Translations under genes and position numbers: made by a program | DNA from: Pseudomonadota bacterium | GTDB taxonomy: Bacteria > Pseudomonadota > Gammaproteobacteria > Burkholderiales > Burkholderiaceae_D | Assembly (NCBI GenBank): GCA_023449275.1 | Contig: JAEXJM010000039.1 | Location: forward strand, 1 to 37,388 | DNA: 37,388 bases | Direction: 5' to 3' | Part shown: piece after piece, positions 1-7,549 of the stretch | Position numbering within the stretch: the first letter of the stretch is position 1 | Layout of the letters: each line of letters starts with the position of its first letter | Notes under the pieces: model-generated | Databases searched by the model: none | What the model saw: the letters and a program-made list of their open reading frames with translations, nothing else | What the model was told of the DNA's origin: nothing

Positions 1-17
1 TAAAAAGGAGAATGACA

Positions 18-800
18 ATGCCAAAGATGGCTGCCAATTTGTCCATGCTGTTTAATGAAGTTCCTTTCATGGACCGTTTTGACGCTGCTGCCAAAGCAGG
101 TTTCAAAGGTGTGGAATTCCTGTTCCCATATGCATTCAATCTGGATGAAATCGCAGAAAAACTGCAGAAGAACAATCTGGAACTGGTTCTGCACAATTTG
201 CCTGCAGGTAACTGGGAAGCAGGCGAACGCGGTATCGCCTGCCATCCTGACCGTGTAGGTGAATTCCAGGACGGTGTCGGCAAGGCGATCAATGCCGCCA
301 AGAAACTGGGTGTCAAACAGGTCAATTGCCTGTCCGGCCCAGTTCTTCCCGACGTGTCGGAAGACAAATTGCGCGCCACCTTTGTCGATAATCTCAAATT
401 CGCGGCCGGCAAGCTGAAAGCCGAAGGTATTCGTCTGGTTACCGAGCCGGTCAATACGTTCGATATGAAGAACGCATTTTTGAATCGTACCCAGCAGGCG
501 GTCGATATCATTCGTGATGTCGGATCGGACAACCTGTTCATCCAGTACGATATCTATCACATGCAGCGTATGGAAGGCGAGCTGGCCAATACCATCAAGG
601 CCAACCTGCCGTTGATCAAGCATATGCAGCTGGCTGACAATCCTGTCCGTAATGAACCAGGCACCGGTGAAATCAATTACCACTTCCTGTTCAAGTTCAT
701 TGACGATATCGGATACGATGGCTGGATCGGTTGCGAATACAAACCAAAAACCACTACTGTCGAAGGTTTGGGCTGGCTGAAAGAATACAACGTTAAATAA
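18..800 (+). CDS. hyi: hydroxypyruvate isomerase
   Basis: Interconverts hydroxypyruvate and tartronate semialdehyde in the cytoplasmic glycerate pathway. It is a full-length (260 aa) TIM-barrel protein close to E. coli Hyi over its whole length, including the AANLSMLF start, HNLPAGNWEAGERGIA, IQYDIYHMQRMEGEL and ADNPVRNEPGTGEINY segments. The catalytic glutamates expected at 143 (VTEPVN) and 240 (GCEYKPK) fall at exactly these numbers when translation begins at ATG 18. I prefer that start to the in-frame ATG at 12, because the AAGGAG at 5-10 lies only 1 nt from ATG 12 but 7 nt from ATG 18. glxR follows after 36 nt. gcl, the usual upstream partner, would lie outside the window. Confidence 0.95.
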   Translation: MPKMAANLSMLFNEVPFMDRFDAAAKAGFKGVEFLFPYAFNLDEIAEKLQKNNLELVLHNLPAGNWEAGERGIACHPDRVGEFQDGVGKAINAAKKLGVKQVNCLSGPVLPDVSEDKLRATFVDNLKFAAGKLKAEGIRLVTEPVNTFDMKNAFLNRTQQAVDIIRDVGSDNLFIQYDIYHMQRMEGELANTIKANLPLIKHMQLADNPVRNEPGTGEINYHFLFKFIDDIGYDGWIGCEYKPKTTTVEGLGWLKEYNVK

Positions 801-836
801 TTGACGAAAACGACAACGAAATAATTGGAGAAAATA

Positions 837-1724
837 ATGGCAAATCTGGGTTTTATCGGTCTGGGTATCATGGGCGTGCCAATGGCAGTCAATCTGCAAA
901 ATGGCGGCAATCAACTGTTCGTTAACGATAAAAAGGCTCCTCCGGCTGCTTTGATCGACGGTGGCGCGAAAGCTTGCGCAACCGGCGCTGAAGTCGCAAA
1001 GAACGCTGACATCATCTTCATCATGGTTCCGGATACACCTGACGTTGAAGCTGTCCTGTTCGGTGAAAACGGTGTGGCGCAGGGGCTGTCCGCTGGCAAG
1101 ATCGTTGTCGACATGAGCTCCATCTCCCCAATCGCCACCAAGGAATTTGCCAAGAAGATCAATGATCTCGGTTGCGAATATCTGGATGCCCCTGTCTCCG
1201 GCGGTGAAGTCGGTGCCAAGGCTGGTTCCCTGACCATCATGGTCGGCGGCAAGGAAGAAACCTTCAACAAGGTCAAACCCCTGTTTGAACTGATGGGCAA
1301 AAACATTACCCTGGTAGGCGGCAATGGCGATGGCCAGACCACCAAGGTCGCCAACCAGATCATCGTTGCACTGAACATTCAGGCTGTTGCCGAGGCTCTG
1401 CTGTTCGCTTCCAAGGCCGGTGCCGATCCTGCCAAGGTTCGTCAGGCCCTGATGGGTGGTTTCGCTTCTTCCCGTATTCTGGAAGTTCATGGTGAACGCA
1501 TGATCAACCGTACTTTCAATCCGGGTTTCAGAATCAATCTGCATCAGAAAGATCTGAACCTGGCTCTGCAAGGCGCCAAGTCTCTGGGCATTTCCCTGCC
1601 TAATACGGCTACGGCACAGGAACTGATGAATGCCTGTGCTGCAAACGGCCTCTCCGGAATGGACCATTCCGCATTGTGCCGTGCAGTAGAAATCATGTCA
1701 GCTCACGAAATTGCCAAAGCATAA
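837..1724 (+). CDS. glxR: 2-hydroxy-3-oxopropionate (tartronate semialdehyde) reductase
   Basis: Reduces tartronate semialdehyde to D-glycerate with NAD(P)H. The 295-aa protein has the beta-hydroxyacid dehydrogenase layout: an N-terminal Rossmann motif GFIGLGIMG, the substrate loop DAPVSGGEVGAKAG, and the catalytic-lysine segment TTKVANQ. The in-frame TTG at 825 overlaps the Shine-Dalgarno GGAG (827-830), so ATG 837 is the likely start. It follows hyi closely and precedes glycerate kinase, which gives it the pathway role. A second, more divergent member of the family lies at 33909-34814. Confidence 0.95.
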   Translation: MANLGFIGLGIMGVPMAVNLQNGGNQLFVNDKKAPPAALIDGGAKACATGAEVAKNADIIFIMVPDTPDVEAVLFGENGVAQGLSAGKIVVDMSSISPIATKEFAKKINDLGCEYLDAPVSGGEVGAKAGSLTIMVGGKEETFNKVKPLFELMGKNITLVGGNGDGQTTKVANQIIVALNIQAVAEALLFASKAGADPAKVRQALMGGFASSRILEVHGERMINRTFNPGFRINLHQKDLNLALQGAKSLGISLPNTATAQELMNACAANGLSGMDHSALCRAVEIMSAHEIAKA

Positions 1725-1743
1725 ATCTGACATTCCAGTATTA

Positions 1744-1770
1744 CCCGGCGAGGGTCGAGCCTTCGCCGGG
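1744..1770 (+). terminator. hairpin after glxR
   Basis: A perfect 8-bp stem, CCCGGCGA (1744-1751) with TCGCCGGG (1763-1770), closes an 11-nt loop just after the glxR stop. No T tract follows, so it may protect the hyi-glxR 3' end rather than act as a complete intrinsic terminator. Confidence 0.4.
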
Positions 1771-1785
1771 ATAATTCACCCAAGG

Positions 1786-1856
1786 CCATCAAATCGAATG
1801 CGGAATGACATCGCCCAAAGCGAGGTTTTTGCGTTTGCCGTTTGATGGTTTTTTTA
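1786..1856 (+). terminator. long-loop terminator-like structure before glycerate kinase
   Basis: CCATCAAA (1786-1793) pairs with TTTGATGG (1841-1848), and a run of eight T (1849-1856) follows directly. The 47-nt interior is long for a simple terminator and could fold further. If it works, it separates hyi-glxR from the kinase, which starts only about 17 nt later. An attenuator or small-RNA 3' end is possible. Confidence 0.45.
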
Positions 1857-1872
1857 TTCAGGATTGATTGTG

Positions 1873-3144
1873 ATGATGCCTATCGATAATCCCAAACAGT
1901 TTTTGCTGGACCTGTATTCCAGCGCTATCTCGGCTGTGAGTGCCGCAAAATGTCTGCCGCAATATTTACCGAAACCTGTACCGGGAGGCAGAACAATTGT
2001 CATTGGCGCGGGCAAGGGCGCTGCTGCCATGGCAAAAGCTGTGGAAGATCACTGGGACGGCGATCTTTCCGGACTCGTTGTCACTCGATATGAACATGGC
2101 CTTCCATGTAAACATATTGAAGTGGTCGAGGCATCTCATCCTGTTCCGGATGCTGCCGGTCGGGACGCAGCCAAACGTATGCTGGAAATGGTGAAAGGGC
2201 TGACTGAAAAAGATCTGGTGATCTGTCTGATTTCCGGAGGCGGTTCGGCACTTTTGGCATTGCCTGCGAAAAACATTACTCTGGAAGAAAAACAGCAGAT
2301 CAATCGCAAATTGCTCCGAAGCGGTGCCAGCATTTCGGAAATGAATTGCGTCAGAAAACATCTTTCAGACATTAAAGGTGGCCGTCTGGCACTTGCCTGT
2401 ACGCCTGCCAAGGTCGTTACCCTGCTGATTTCCGATATTCCGGGCGATGATCCCGGCATTATCGCCAGCGGGCCGACATTGCCAGACCCGACGACGTGTG
2501 AAGACGCACTGGCCATCCTGAAAAAATATCAGATCGATGTGCCTGAAAATGTCACCAGACATCTGGAGTCCGGAGACGGTGAAACGCCGAAACCGGGCGA
2601 TCCCCGCTTTGCGCGAAATGAAAGCCATATTATCGCAACGGCGCAGGATGCTCTGGAGGCAGCTGCCGATATGGCTCGCGCTGAAGGTATCACTCCTTAT
2701 ATTCTTTCTGATCGCATTGAAGGCGAATCACGTGATATCGCGTTGATGCATGCGGCGATGGCAAAACAGGTCATCGATCGTAACCAGCCCTTTGAAAAAC
2801 CGTGTGTGATCATTTCCGGTGGTGAAACGACGGTAACGGTCAAGGGTAACGGTCGTGGCGGTCGTAACGCGGAGTTCTTGCTGAGTCTGGCGATTGCACT
2901 GGACAAGGAACCCGGTGTGTATGCGATTGCATGTGATACGGACGGTATTGATGGTTCTGAAGACAATGCAGGGGCGGTTTATGCACCTGATTCTGTTGCC
3001 CGTGCGGAAGAGAAGGGAATGCGTCCCCGAAAATTGCTGGAAAATAACGACGGCTATGGTTTCTTCGATGCACTGGGTGATTTGATTGTTACCGGACCAT
3101 CGAGGACCAATGTCAATGATTTTCGCGCGATATTGATTATTTAA
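1873..3144 (+). CDS. ttuD: glycerate kinase, MOFRL/TtuD-GckA family
   Basis: Phosphorylates D-glycerate with ATP. This family (GckA, TtuD) usually gives 2-phosphoglycerate, unlike the unrelated GarK fold. It is a 423-aa protein with the N-terminal GAGKGAAAMAKA nucleotide segment, the LISGGGSALL loop, VRKHLSDIKGG, and the C-terminal MOFRL signature around ACDTDGIDGSEDNAGA. The ORF is open from TTG 1864, but AGGA at 1860-1863 best serves ATG 1873 (or GTG 1870). Pyruvate kinase begins 25 nt downstream, as in tartrate-utilisation ttuD-ttuE pairs. Confidence 0.92.
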   Translation: MMPIDNPKQFLLDLYSSAISAVSAAKCLPQYLPKPVPGGRTIVIGAGKGAAAMAKAVEDHWDGDLSGLVVTRYEHGLPCKHIEVVEASHPVPDAAGRDAAKRMLEMVKGLTEKDLVICLISGGGSALLALPAKNITLEEKQQINRKLLRSGASISEMNCVRKHLSDIKGGRLALACTPAKVVTLLISDIPGDDPGIIASGPTLPDPTTCEDALAILKKYQIDVPENVTRHLESGDGETPKPGDPRFARNESHIIATAQDALEAAADMARAEGITPYILSDRIEGESRDIALMHAAMAKQVIDRNQPFEKPCVIISGGETTVTVKGNGRGGRNAEFLLSLAIALDKEPGVYAIACDTDGIDGSEDNAGAVYAPDSVARAEEKGMRPRKLLENNDGYGFFDALGDLIVTGPSRTNVNDFRAILII

Positions 3145-3169
3145 GAGAAAAATTCACAAGAGTGTAATT

Positions 3170-4591
3170 ATGCGTCGTCAACGTAAAGCAAAAGTGGTAG
3201 CGACTCTGGGGCCGGCCAGTTCTTCCAAGGAAATGATATTGTCCCTCTTTGAAGCGGGTGTGGATATGTTCCGTTTCAATTTCAGTCATGGTACGCAGGA
3301 TGACCATCGGGCCAGACATGAGGCCGTTCGTGAAGTCGAACGTCTTGTCGGTCGTCCTATCGCCATTCTGGCCGATCTTCAGGGCCCCAAACTGCGTATT
3401 GGCAAGTTTGCGGCAGGCAAGGTCAATCTCAAGACAGGTGATGAGTTCATATTTGATCGCGATACTGCGGATGGTGATGAAAAACGTGTCAACCTGCCTC
3501 ATCCGGAACTGTTTGGAGTGATGTCTGCCGGTCATTCCATTTCCATGGATGACGGAAAAATCAGAATGAAAGTGATTGACAGCAATGCCGACCGGATTCG
3601 TGCCTCTGTCGTTACTGGCGGCCCATTATCTGACAGAAAAGGGGTCAATGTTCCGGATGTTGTCCTGCCCATTCCGATATTGACTGAAAAAGATCGTCGT
3701 GATCTTGAATTTGCCTTGTCTCTTGGAGTCGATTGGGTTGCACTGTCTTTTGTGCAGCGTCCGGAAGATCTGGTCGAGGCACGGAATCTGATTGCCGGCA
3801 GAGCAGGCCTGATGACCAAGCTGGAAAAGCCTGCTGCATTGGATCATCTCGATGAAATCGTCATGGCTTCGGATTCGGTTATGGTTGCACGTGGCGATCT
3901 TGGCGTTGAGTTGCCCCCTGAAAAGGTTCCTGGTGCACAAAAAAGAATATTGCGTGCCTGTCGCCATTATGGCAAACCGAGTATCGTTGCCACCCAGATG
4001 CTGGAATCGATGATTTACGCACCGACACCGACCCGTGCCGAAGCATCTGATGTGGCGAGTGCCGTTTACGATGGCGCCGATGCTGTCATGTTGTCGGCGG
4101 AATCGGCCAGCGGAGCTTATCCGGTACAGGCGGTTTCCATCATGGACAGGATTATCGGTGAAGTGGAAAACGATCCGATATATCCGATGATGATCAATGC
4201 GCAGCATGAAGTGTCGATGCCATCGAAAAGCGATGCCATTTGTTCTGCACTGAGGACTGTTTCCGAGCTGATCGGAGCCGTCGTCAATGTCACCTATACC
4301 GATTCTGGCAATACAAGCCTGCGTGCAGCCCGGGAAAGGCCGATGGCACCCATTCTCAGCATTACCCCGCATTTGTCGACGGCTCGTCGTCTGGCGCTGG
4401 TATGGGGCGTACATTCGACAGTGATCGATCATGATGTCAAGGATGTGGATGAAATGGTCGATGCGGCTTGTCGCACGGCTTTTACCGAAGGATTCGCGCA
4501 GCCGGGCGATCAACTGGCGATTGCGGCGGGTATGCCGTTTGGGCAACCTGGTACAACCAATCTGTTGCGTATTGCCGAGATTGAAAAATAA
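3170..4591 (+). CDS. pyk: pyruvate kinase
   Basis: Converts phosphoenolpyruvate and ADP to pyruvate and ATP. The protein is full length (473 aa). It carries KVVATLGPAS at the N-terminus, FRFNFSHG, the active-site signature MTKLEKPAAL, MVARGDLGVELP, and the QMLESMI and GADAVMLSAESA barrel segments, followed by the C-terminal regulatory domain. An AAGAG precedes the ATG. It is co-directional with the glycerate kinase, 25 nt away, so the pair probably form one transcript ending at the terminator at 4610. The context suggests the TtuE-type paralogue devoted to glycerate-derived carbon; enolase is not in the window. Confidence 0.96.
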   Translation: MRRQRKAKVVATLGPASSSKEMILSLFEAGVDMFRFNFSHGTQDDHRARHEAVREVERLVGRPIAILADLQGPKLRIGKFAAGKVNLKTGDEFIFDRDTADGDEKRVNLPHPELFGVMSAGHSISMDDGKIRMKVIDSNADRIRASVVTGGPLSDRKGVNVPDVVLPIPILTEKDRRDLEFALSLGVDWVALSFVQRPEDLVEARNLIAGRAGLMTKLEKPAALDHLDEIVMASDSVMVARGDLGVELPPEKVPGAQKRILRACRHYGKPSIVATQMLESMIYAPTPTRAEASDVASAVYDGADAVMLSAESASGAYPVQAVSIMDRIIGEVENDPIYPMMINAQHEVSMPSKSDAICSALRTVSELIGAVVNVTYTDSGNTSLRAARERPMAPILSITPHLSTARRLALVWGVHSTVIDHDVKDVDEMVDAACRTAFTEGFAQPGDQLAIAAGMPFGQPGTTNLLRIAEIEK

Positions 4592-4609
4592 AAGTTCTTT
4601 CTCCTCACA

Positions 4610-4637
4610 AACAGGGCCTGTCAGGCCCTGTTTTTTT
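4610..4637 (+). terminator. intrinsic terminator of the ttuD-pyk unit
   Basis: ACAGGGCCT (4611-4619) pairs perfectly with AGGCCCTGT (4623-4631) around a 3-nt loop, followed by a T run to 4637. This is a strong rho-independent terminator 19 nt after the pyk stop. Confidence 0.9.
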
Positions 4638-4701
4638 GTGTACCAAGTCTGCAATAATAAGGCGGATAACATTTTTCGATATGGAACGGGAAAGGATTGT
4701 C

Positions 4702-5106
4702 ATGAGACCGGCGGAAATGAGGCTTGAAGAGGGGCTTTCGTCAAAAATGGAATTTATTGTGAATGAAAATGATACGGCGAAATCATGTGGAAGTGGCAAA
4801 AGCGCTATTCTTGCAACACCTGTGCTGGTGAAATATATGGAGGCGGCAGCACAGAAAATTGTTGACATGGGCATACCGTCCGACTGGCAATCGATAGGGA
4901 CATCAATTCATATTGAACACAGTTCTGCCACTCCTGTTGGAGCCGGTGTCGAAATTCGGGTTTGTCTTGTCAGTGTTGACGGGAAAAATTTATCTTTTGA
5001 AATCAGTGCATTTGACAGTTCAGGCCAGATTGCCAGTGGACTGCATAAACGTGTCGTGACAAAAACAGCAACACTTGAACGACTTCTGAAAAAGAAAAAC
5101 AGATGA
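4702..5106 (+). CDS. hot-dog acyl-CoA thioesterase, FlK-like
   Basis: A predicted soluble 134-aa single hot-dog domain that would hydrolyse a small acyl-CoA. It resembles fluoroacetyl-CoA thioesterase FlK: the triad known there (Thr42, Glu50, His76) maps to Thr39 (ATPVL), Glu47 (YMEAAA) and His73 (IEHSSATP) with a constant offset of three. The typical EHSSATPVGAGV turn and the terminal SGLHKRVV strand are present. The ORF is open from further upstream, but GGGAAAGGA ends 5 nt before ATG 4702, so I place the start there. It stands alone between the pyk terminator and the antiporter promoter. The substrate is unknown; cleaning up unwanted short acyl-CoA esters is one possibility. Confidence 0.75.
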   Translation: MRPAEMRLEEGLSSKMEFIVNENDTAKSCGSGKSAILATPVLVKYMEAAAQKIVDMGIPSDWQSIGTSIHIEHSSATPVGAGVEIRVCLVSVDGKNLSFEISAFDSSGQIASGLHKRVVTKTATLERLLKKKNR

Positions 5107-5200
5107 TTCTTTAAGTGTTTTCAGCGTATTACGCGTGAATATTCCAGTCAAATCTCTACTGTTTTGAGTGTGTCGTAAAGTGGATATAAAAAATCTAATC

Positions 5201-5242
5201 TTGACCGAGGTCATGGTCAGCAGAAAATTGTTCTCGCACAAT
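5201..5242 (+). promoter_or_regulatory. Fnr-type operator and promoter of the antiporter gene
   Basis: TTGACCGAGGTCAT at 5201-5214 is an inverted repeat TTGAC-N4-GTCAA with one mismatch. It repeats the two sites found near 7.5 kb. A -10-like CACAAT (5237-5242, 4/6 match) is centred 32 bp from the operator centre, the spacing of a class II Fnr/Crp-activated promoter in which the operator replaces the -35 box. The leader to the ATG at 5385 would be about 136 nt. Site similarity is seen; activation by the neighbouring regulator is inferred. Confidence 0.6.
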
Positions 5243-5384
5243 AAGAAAGCAATCAGGCAAATAGGTTATAAATCTCATAATTTCTTTGCTGCTAAATTGG
5301 TAAGAGTGCATAGTCCGGAATAAGCGGAGACGATAACATCCGCAGTGACCATGTTTGTAGTAATCATTAAAGGAGAGTAGATAT

Positions 5385-6668
5385 ATGGCTACACAAGAAA
5401 GGTACCCAAATCGCTGGGTGCAGCTTGCCTTAGGTATTATTTGTATGGCGACGGTGGCGAACTGCCAGTATGGCTGGACACTGTTCGTTGCTCCAATTGA
5501 AGATAAATATCATTGGGCACGTACAGCTATTCAGTTGTCCTTCACGATCTTCCTGTTCTTCGAAACCTGGCTCGTTCCTCTGGAAGGATGGGGCGTTGAC
5601 AAATTCGGCCCACGTCCAGTCATTATTTTTGGTGCTATTCTGGTTACCATCGGCTGGATTCTCTGTTCCAAGGCAGATTCCCTGGGCATGTTGTATTTTG
5701 CGCAGATTCTGACGGGTGCAGGCGCCGGTGCCGTTTACGGTACCTGTTCCGGTAACTCTCTGAAATGGTTCCCGGACAAACGCGGTCTGGCTGCGGGTGC
5801 AACGGCGGCAGGTTTCGGTGGTGGTGCAGCTATTACCGTTATTCCGGTTGCCAACATGATCAACAGCGCCGGATATGAACAGGCATTTTTCGTCTTCGGT
5901 ATTGTTCAGGGTATTATCATCACCGCCTGTGCCCTTTTCATGCCTCGCGCAAAACTGCCACCAGGAACGAAAGCGATTCCTCGTGTTATCTCGTCCAAGA
6001 AAAACTACACGCCAACCCAGATCGTTAGAGAACCGGTTTTCTGGCTGATCTACCTCTGCTTCGTCGGTGTTGCATCTGGCGGTATCATGGCAACGGCTTC
6101 TTTCGGCCCTGTTTCCCGTGACTATGGCCTTGACAAGATTCCTGTTACCTGTCTCGGCGTGACCTTGCCACTGTTGACCATGGCCATGTCCATCGACAAT
6201 ATCTGTAATGGTGCATCCCGTCCTATCATGGGTTATCTGTCCGACCGTTTTGGCCGTGAAAATCTGATGTTTGTCGTGTTCATGGGTGAAGCACTTGCTC
6301 TCTTGGGCCTGGTGTTCTGGGGCCGTACGCCGATTGGCTTCATGTTCTTCGCAGGTATGACCTTCGCATGCTGGGGTGAAATCTTCTCGCTGTTCCCATC
6401 CATGTGTGCCGATACATTTGGTAGTGCGAATGCCGCCGGTAATGCAGGTACGCTGTATACAGCAAAAGGTACTTCTTCCCTGATTGTTCCGCTGGCAGCT
6501 GGTCTGTCCAAAGGCGGTAACTGGAACCGTACCTTCATCCTGTCGGCTTGCGTTGCAGCAACCTGCTCCTGCCTGGCAATGTTTGTACTGAAACCATGGC
6601 GCAGACGCTTCATCGAAAACAACAACAAGGAAGTGGAAGCTCTGGAAGCAGCTGGAGCAGCCAAGTAA
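5385..6668 (+). CDS. oxalate/formate antiporter family MFS transporter (OxlT paralogue)
   Basis: A 427-aa, 12-helix major-facilitator protein that probably exchanges a small dicarboxylate for a monocarboxylate across the inner membrane. OxlT-family marks are QYGWTLF in helix 1, DKFGPR and WFPDKRGLAAG loops, and SDRFGR between helices 8 and 9. The two charged residues essential in OxlT (Arg272, Lys355) correspond to Arg279 (NGASRP) and Lys361 (YTAKGTSS). Helix 10 reads CWGEIFSLFPS, where OxlT as I recall it has a Trp and a Tyr lining the oxalate site: the Trp is kept and the Tyr is Phe. It is therefore a paralogue rather than canonical OxlT, and may have a different substrate. An AAAGGAGAG ribosome site precedes the ATG, and strong hairpins follow. 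Confidence 0.88.
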   Translation: MATQERYPNRWVQLALGIICMATVANCQYGWTLFVAPIEDKYHWARTAIQLSFTIFLFFETWLVPLEGWGVDKFGPRPVIIFGAILVTIGWILCSKADSLGMLYFAQILTGAGAGAVYGTCSGNSLKWFPDKRGLAAGATAAGFGGGAAITVIPVANMINSAGYEQAFFVFGIVQGIIITACALFMPRAKLPPGTKAIPRVISSKKNYTPTQIVREPVFWLIYLCFVGVASGGIMATASFGPVSRDYGLDKIPVTCLGVTLPLLTMAMSIDNICNGASRPIMGYLSDRFGRENLMFVVFMGEALALLGLVFWGRTPIGFMFFAGMTFACWGEIFSLFPSMCADTFGSANAAGNAGTLYTAKGTSSLIVPLAAGLSKGGNWNRTFILSACVAATCSCLAMFVLKPWRRRFIENNNKEVEALEAAGAAK

Positions 6669-6683
6669 GTTTTATCGGGTCGT

Positions 6684-6704
6684 GGAGAGGCTTGCCGCCT
6701 CTCC
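6684..6704 (+). terminator. first hairpin after the antiporter gene
   Basis: GGAGAGGC (6684-6691) pairs with GCCTCTCC (6697-6704) around a 5-nt loop, 15 nt after the stop. No T tract follows. It probably stabilises the 3' end ahead of the main terminator. Confidence 0.5.
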
Positions 6705-6728
6705 GGACTATCCGGTAACACAGTTCCC

Positions 6729-6760
6729 AAAAGCGGTAATACTTCGGTATTACCGCTTTT
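6729..6760. terminator. bidirectional terminator with UUCG loop
   Basis: A 14-bp perfect stem, AAAAGCGGTAATAC with GTATTACCGCTTTT, closes a TTCG tetraloop (6743-6746). A-rich and T-rich arms on either side let it end transcription of the antiporter gene rightward and of the Crp/Fnr gene (ending at 6854) leftward. Confidence 0.92.
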
Positions 6761-6853
6761 GTATTGTCTAAGGCAGGGTTTTGTTGATTCAGGTATTCGG
6801 CTGGTCTAGTGCACAGCCCGTATGAACTGGATAGTTGAAATCAGGAATCGTAT

Positions 6854-7462
6854 TCAGATTTTTCCCTGATTTTTCAGGCGGCTTAAAGTTTCCGGGGAAA
6901 GATTGAGGTAGGACGCCAGTTCTTTTTTTGGCATTCTGTCGAAGAGATCAGGATGCTTGCGAAGGAAACGGTGGACACGTCCGGGGGCATCCAGTAAATG
7001 CAATGAAATGGTGTGTGACATGATGCTGCTCATAATGCGCATCACTTCCATTTCAAATTTCTGTTTGAGACTGGGGTGCTCTTCAATAAATGCAACCCAC
7101 TGGGGCATGGCGATTCTTGCGATACGGGCCTTTGTGACGGTGATGACGCTGAAAGGGGCGGCCTTGTCGAACTTCCATGAAGCATAGGTGGCTTCCATAT
7201 AACGTTCGCTTGTAAAGCGAAGGATCATTTCCTTGGCGTGCTGGTTTGCCACTGATCTTTTCAGAATGCCATCCAGAACGAAGATGACTTCCAGGTCGCG
7301 GTCGCCCTGATGCGTCAGACAATCGCCTTTGGAGTGATCGGATACATCGAGGAAAGGCTCCAGTTCCGCCAGTTCATTTTTCGCCAATTCCTTCAAGATG
7401 CAATTCTGGGAAAGCTGCACACGAATGATATTTTTCTCAGGATGATTTGCTATTAATGCCAT
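6854..7462 (-). CDS. Crp/Fnr family transcriptional regulator, short form
   Basis: A 202-aa regulator with an N-terminal cyclic-nucleotide-type beta barrel (about residues 25-125, containing DGILKRS), a long dimer helix (about 130-160) and a C-terminal helix-turn-helix (about 178-200). The recognition helix reads PETLSRLK, with Glu191, Ser194 and Arg195 matching the E--SR of Fnr that reads the TTGA half site. The protein ends right after this helix, without the usual DNA-binding wing. There is no N-terminal cysteine cluster, only Cys21 and Cys48, so an oxygen-sensing iron-sulfur centre like Fnr's is unlikely; the ligand is unknown. It sits between the antiporter and CoA-transferase genes and is divergent from the latter, with matching palindromes beside both. 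Confidence 0.88.
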   Translation of the reverse strand: MALIANHPEKNIIRVQLSQNCILKELAKNELAELEPFLDVSDHSKGDCLTHQGDRDLEVIFVLDGILKRSVANQHAKEMILRFTSERYMEATYASWKFDKAAPFSVITVTKARIARIAMPQWVAFIEEHPSLKQKFEMEVMRIMSSIMSHTISLHLLDAPGRVHRFLRKHPDLFDRMPKKELASYLNLSPETLSRLKNQGKI

Positions 7463-7510
7463 GAGTTTTTCAGCTTCAGTTGACTTAACGATAAAAAATG
7501 CTTGAAAAAA

Positions 7511-7524
7511 TTGACTGAGGTCAA
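7511..7524. promoter_or_regulatory. perfect Fnr-type operator, regulator-proximal
   Basis: TTGACTGAGGTCAA is a perfect TTGAC-N4-GTCAA palindrome, centred 55 nt before the regulator's start codon and 39 bp from the second site. A weak -10-like TTAAGT on the minus strand (7483-7488) is at class II distance, so autoregulation is possible but poorly supported. Confidence 0.7.
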
Positions 7525-7549
7525 GAAGTCCTAGTTTGAATTTGGAAAC

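Noticed and set aside
3626..4672. A 348-codon frame on the minus strand opposite pyruvate kinase
   Set aside because: The plus-strand gene has clear pyruvate kinase motifs throughout; the antisense frame has no family resemblance and crosses the terminator at 4610.
7480..7484. A further TTGAC near the regulator start as a fourth operator
   Set aside because: Only a half site is present; the expected GTCAA four bases on is missing.
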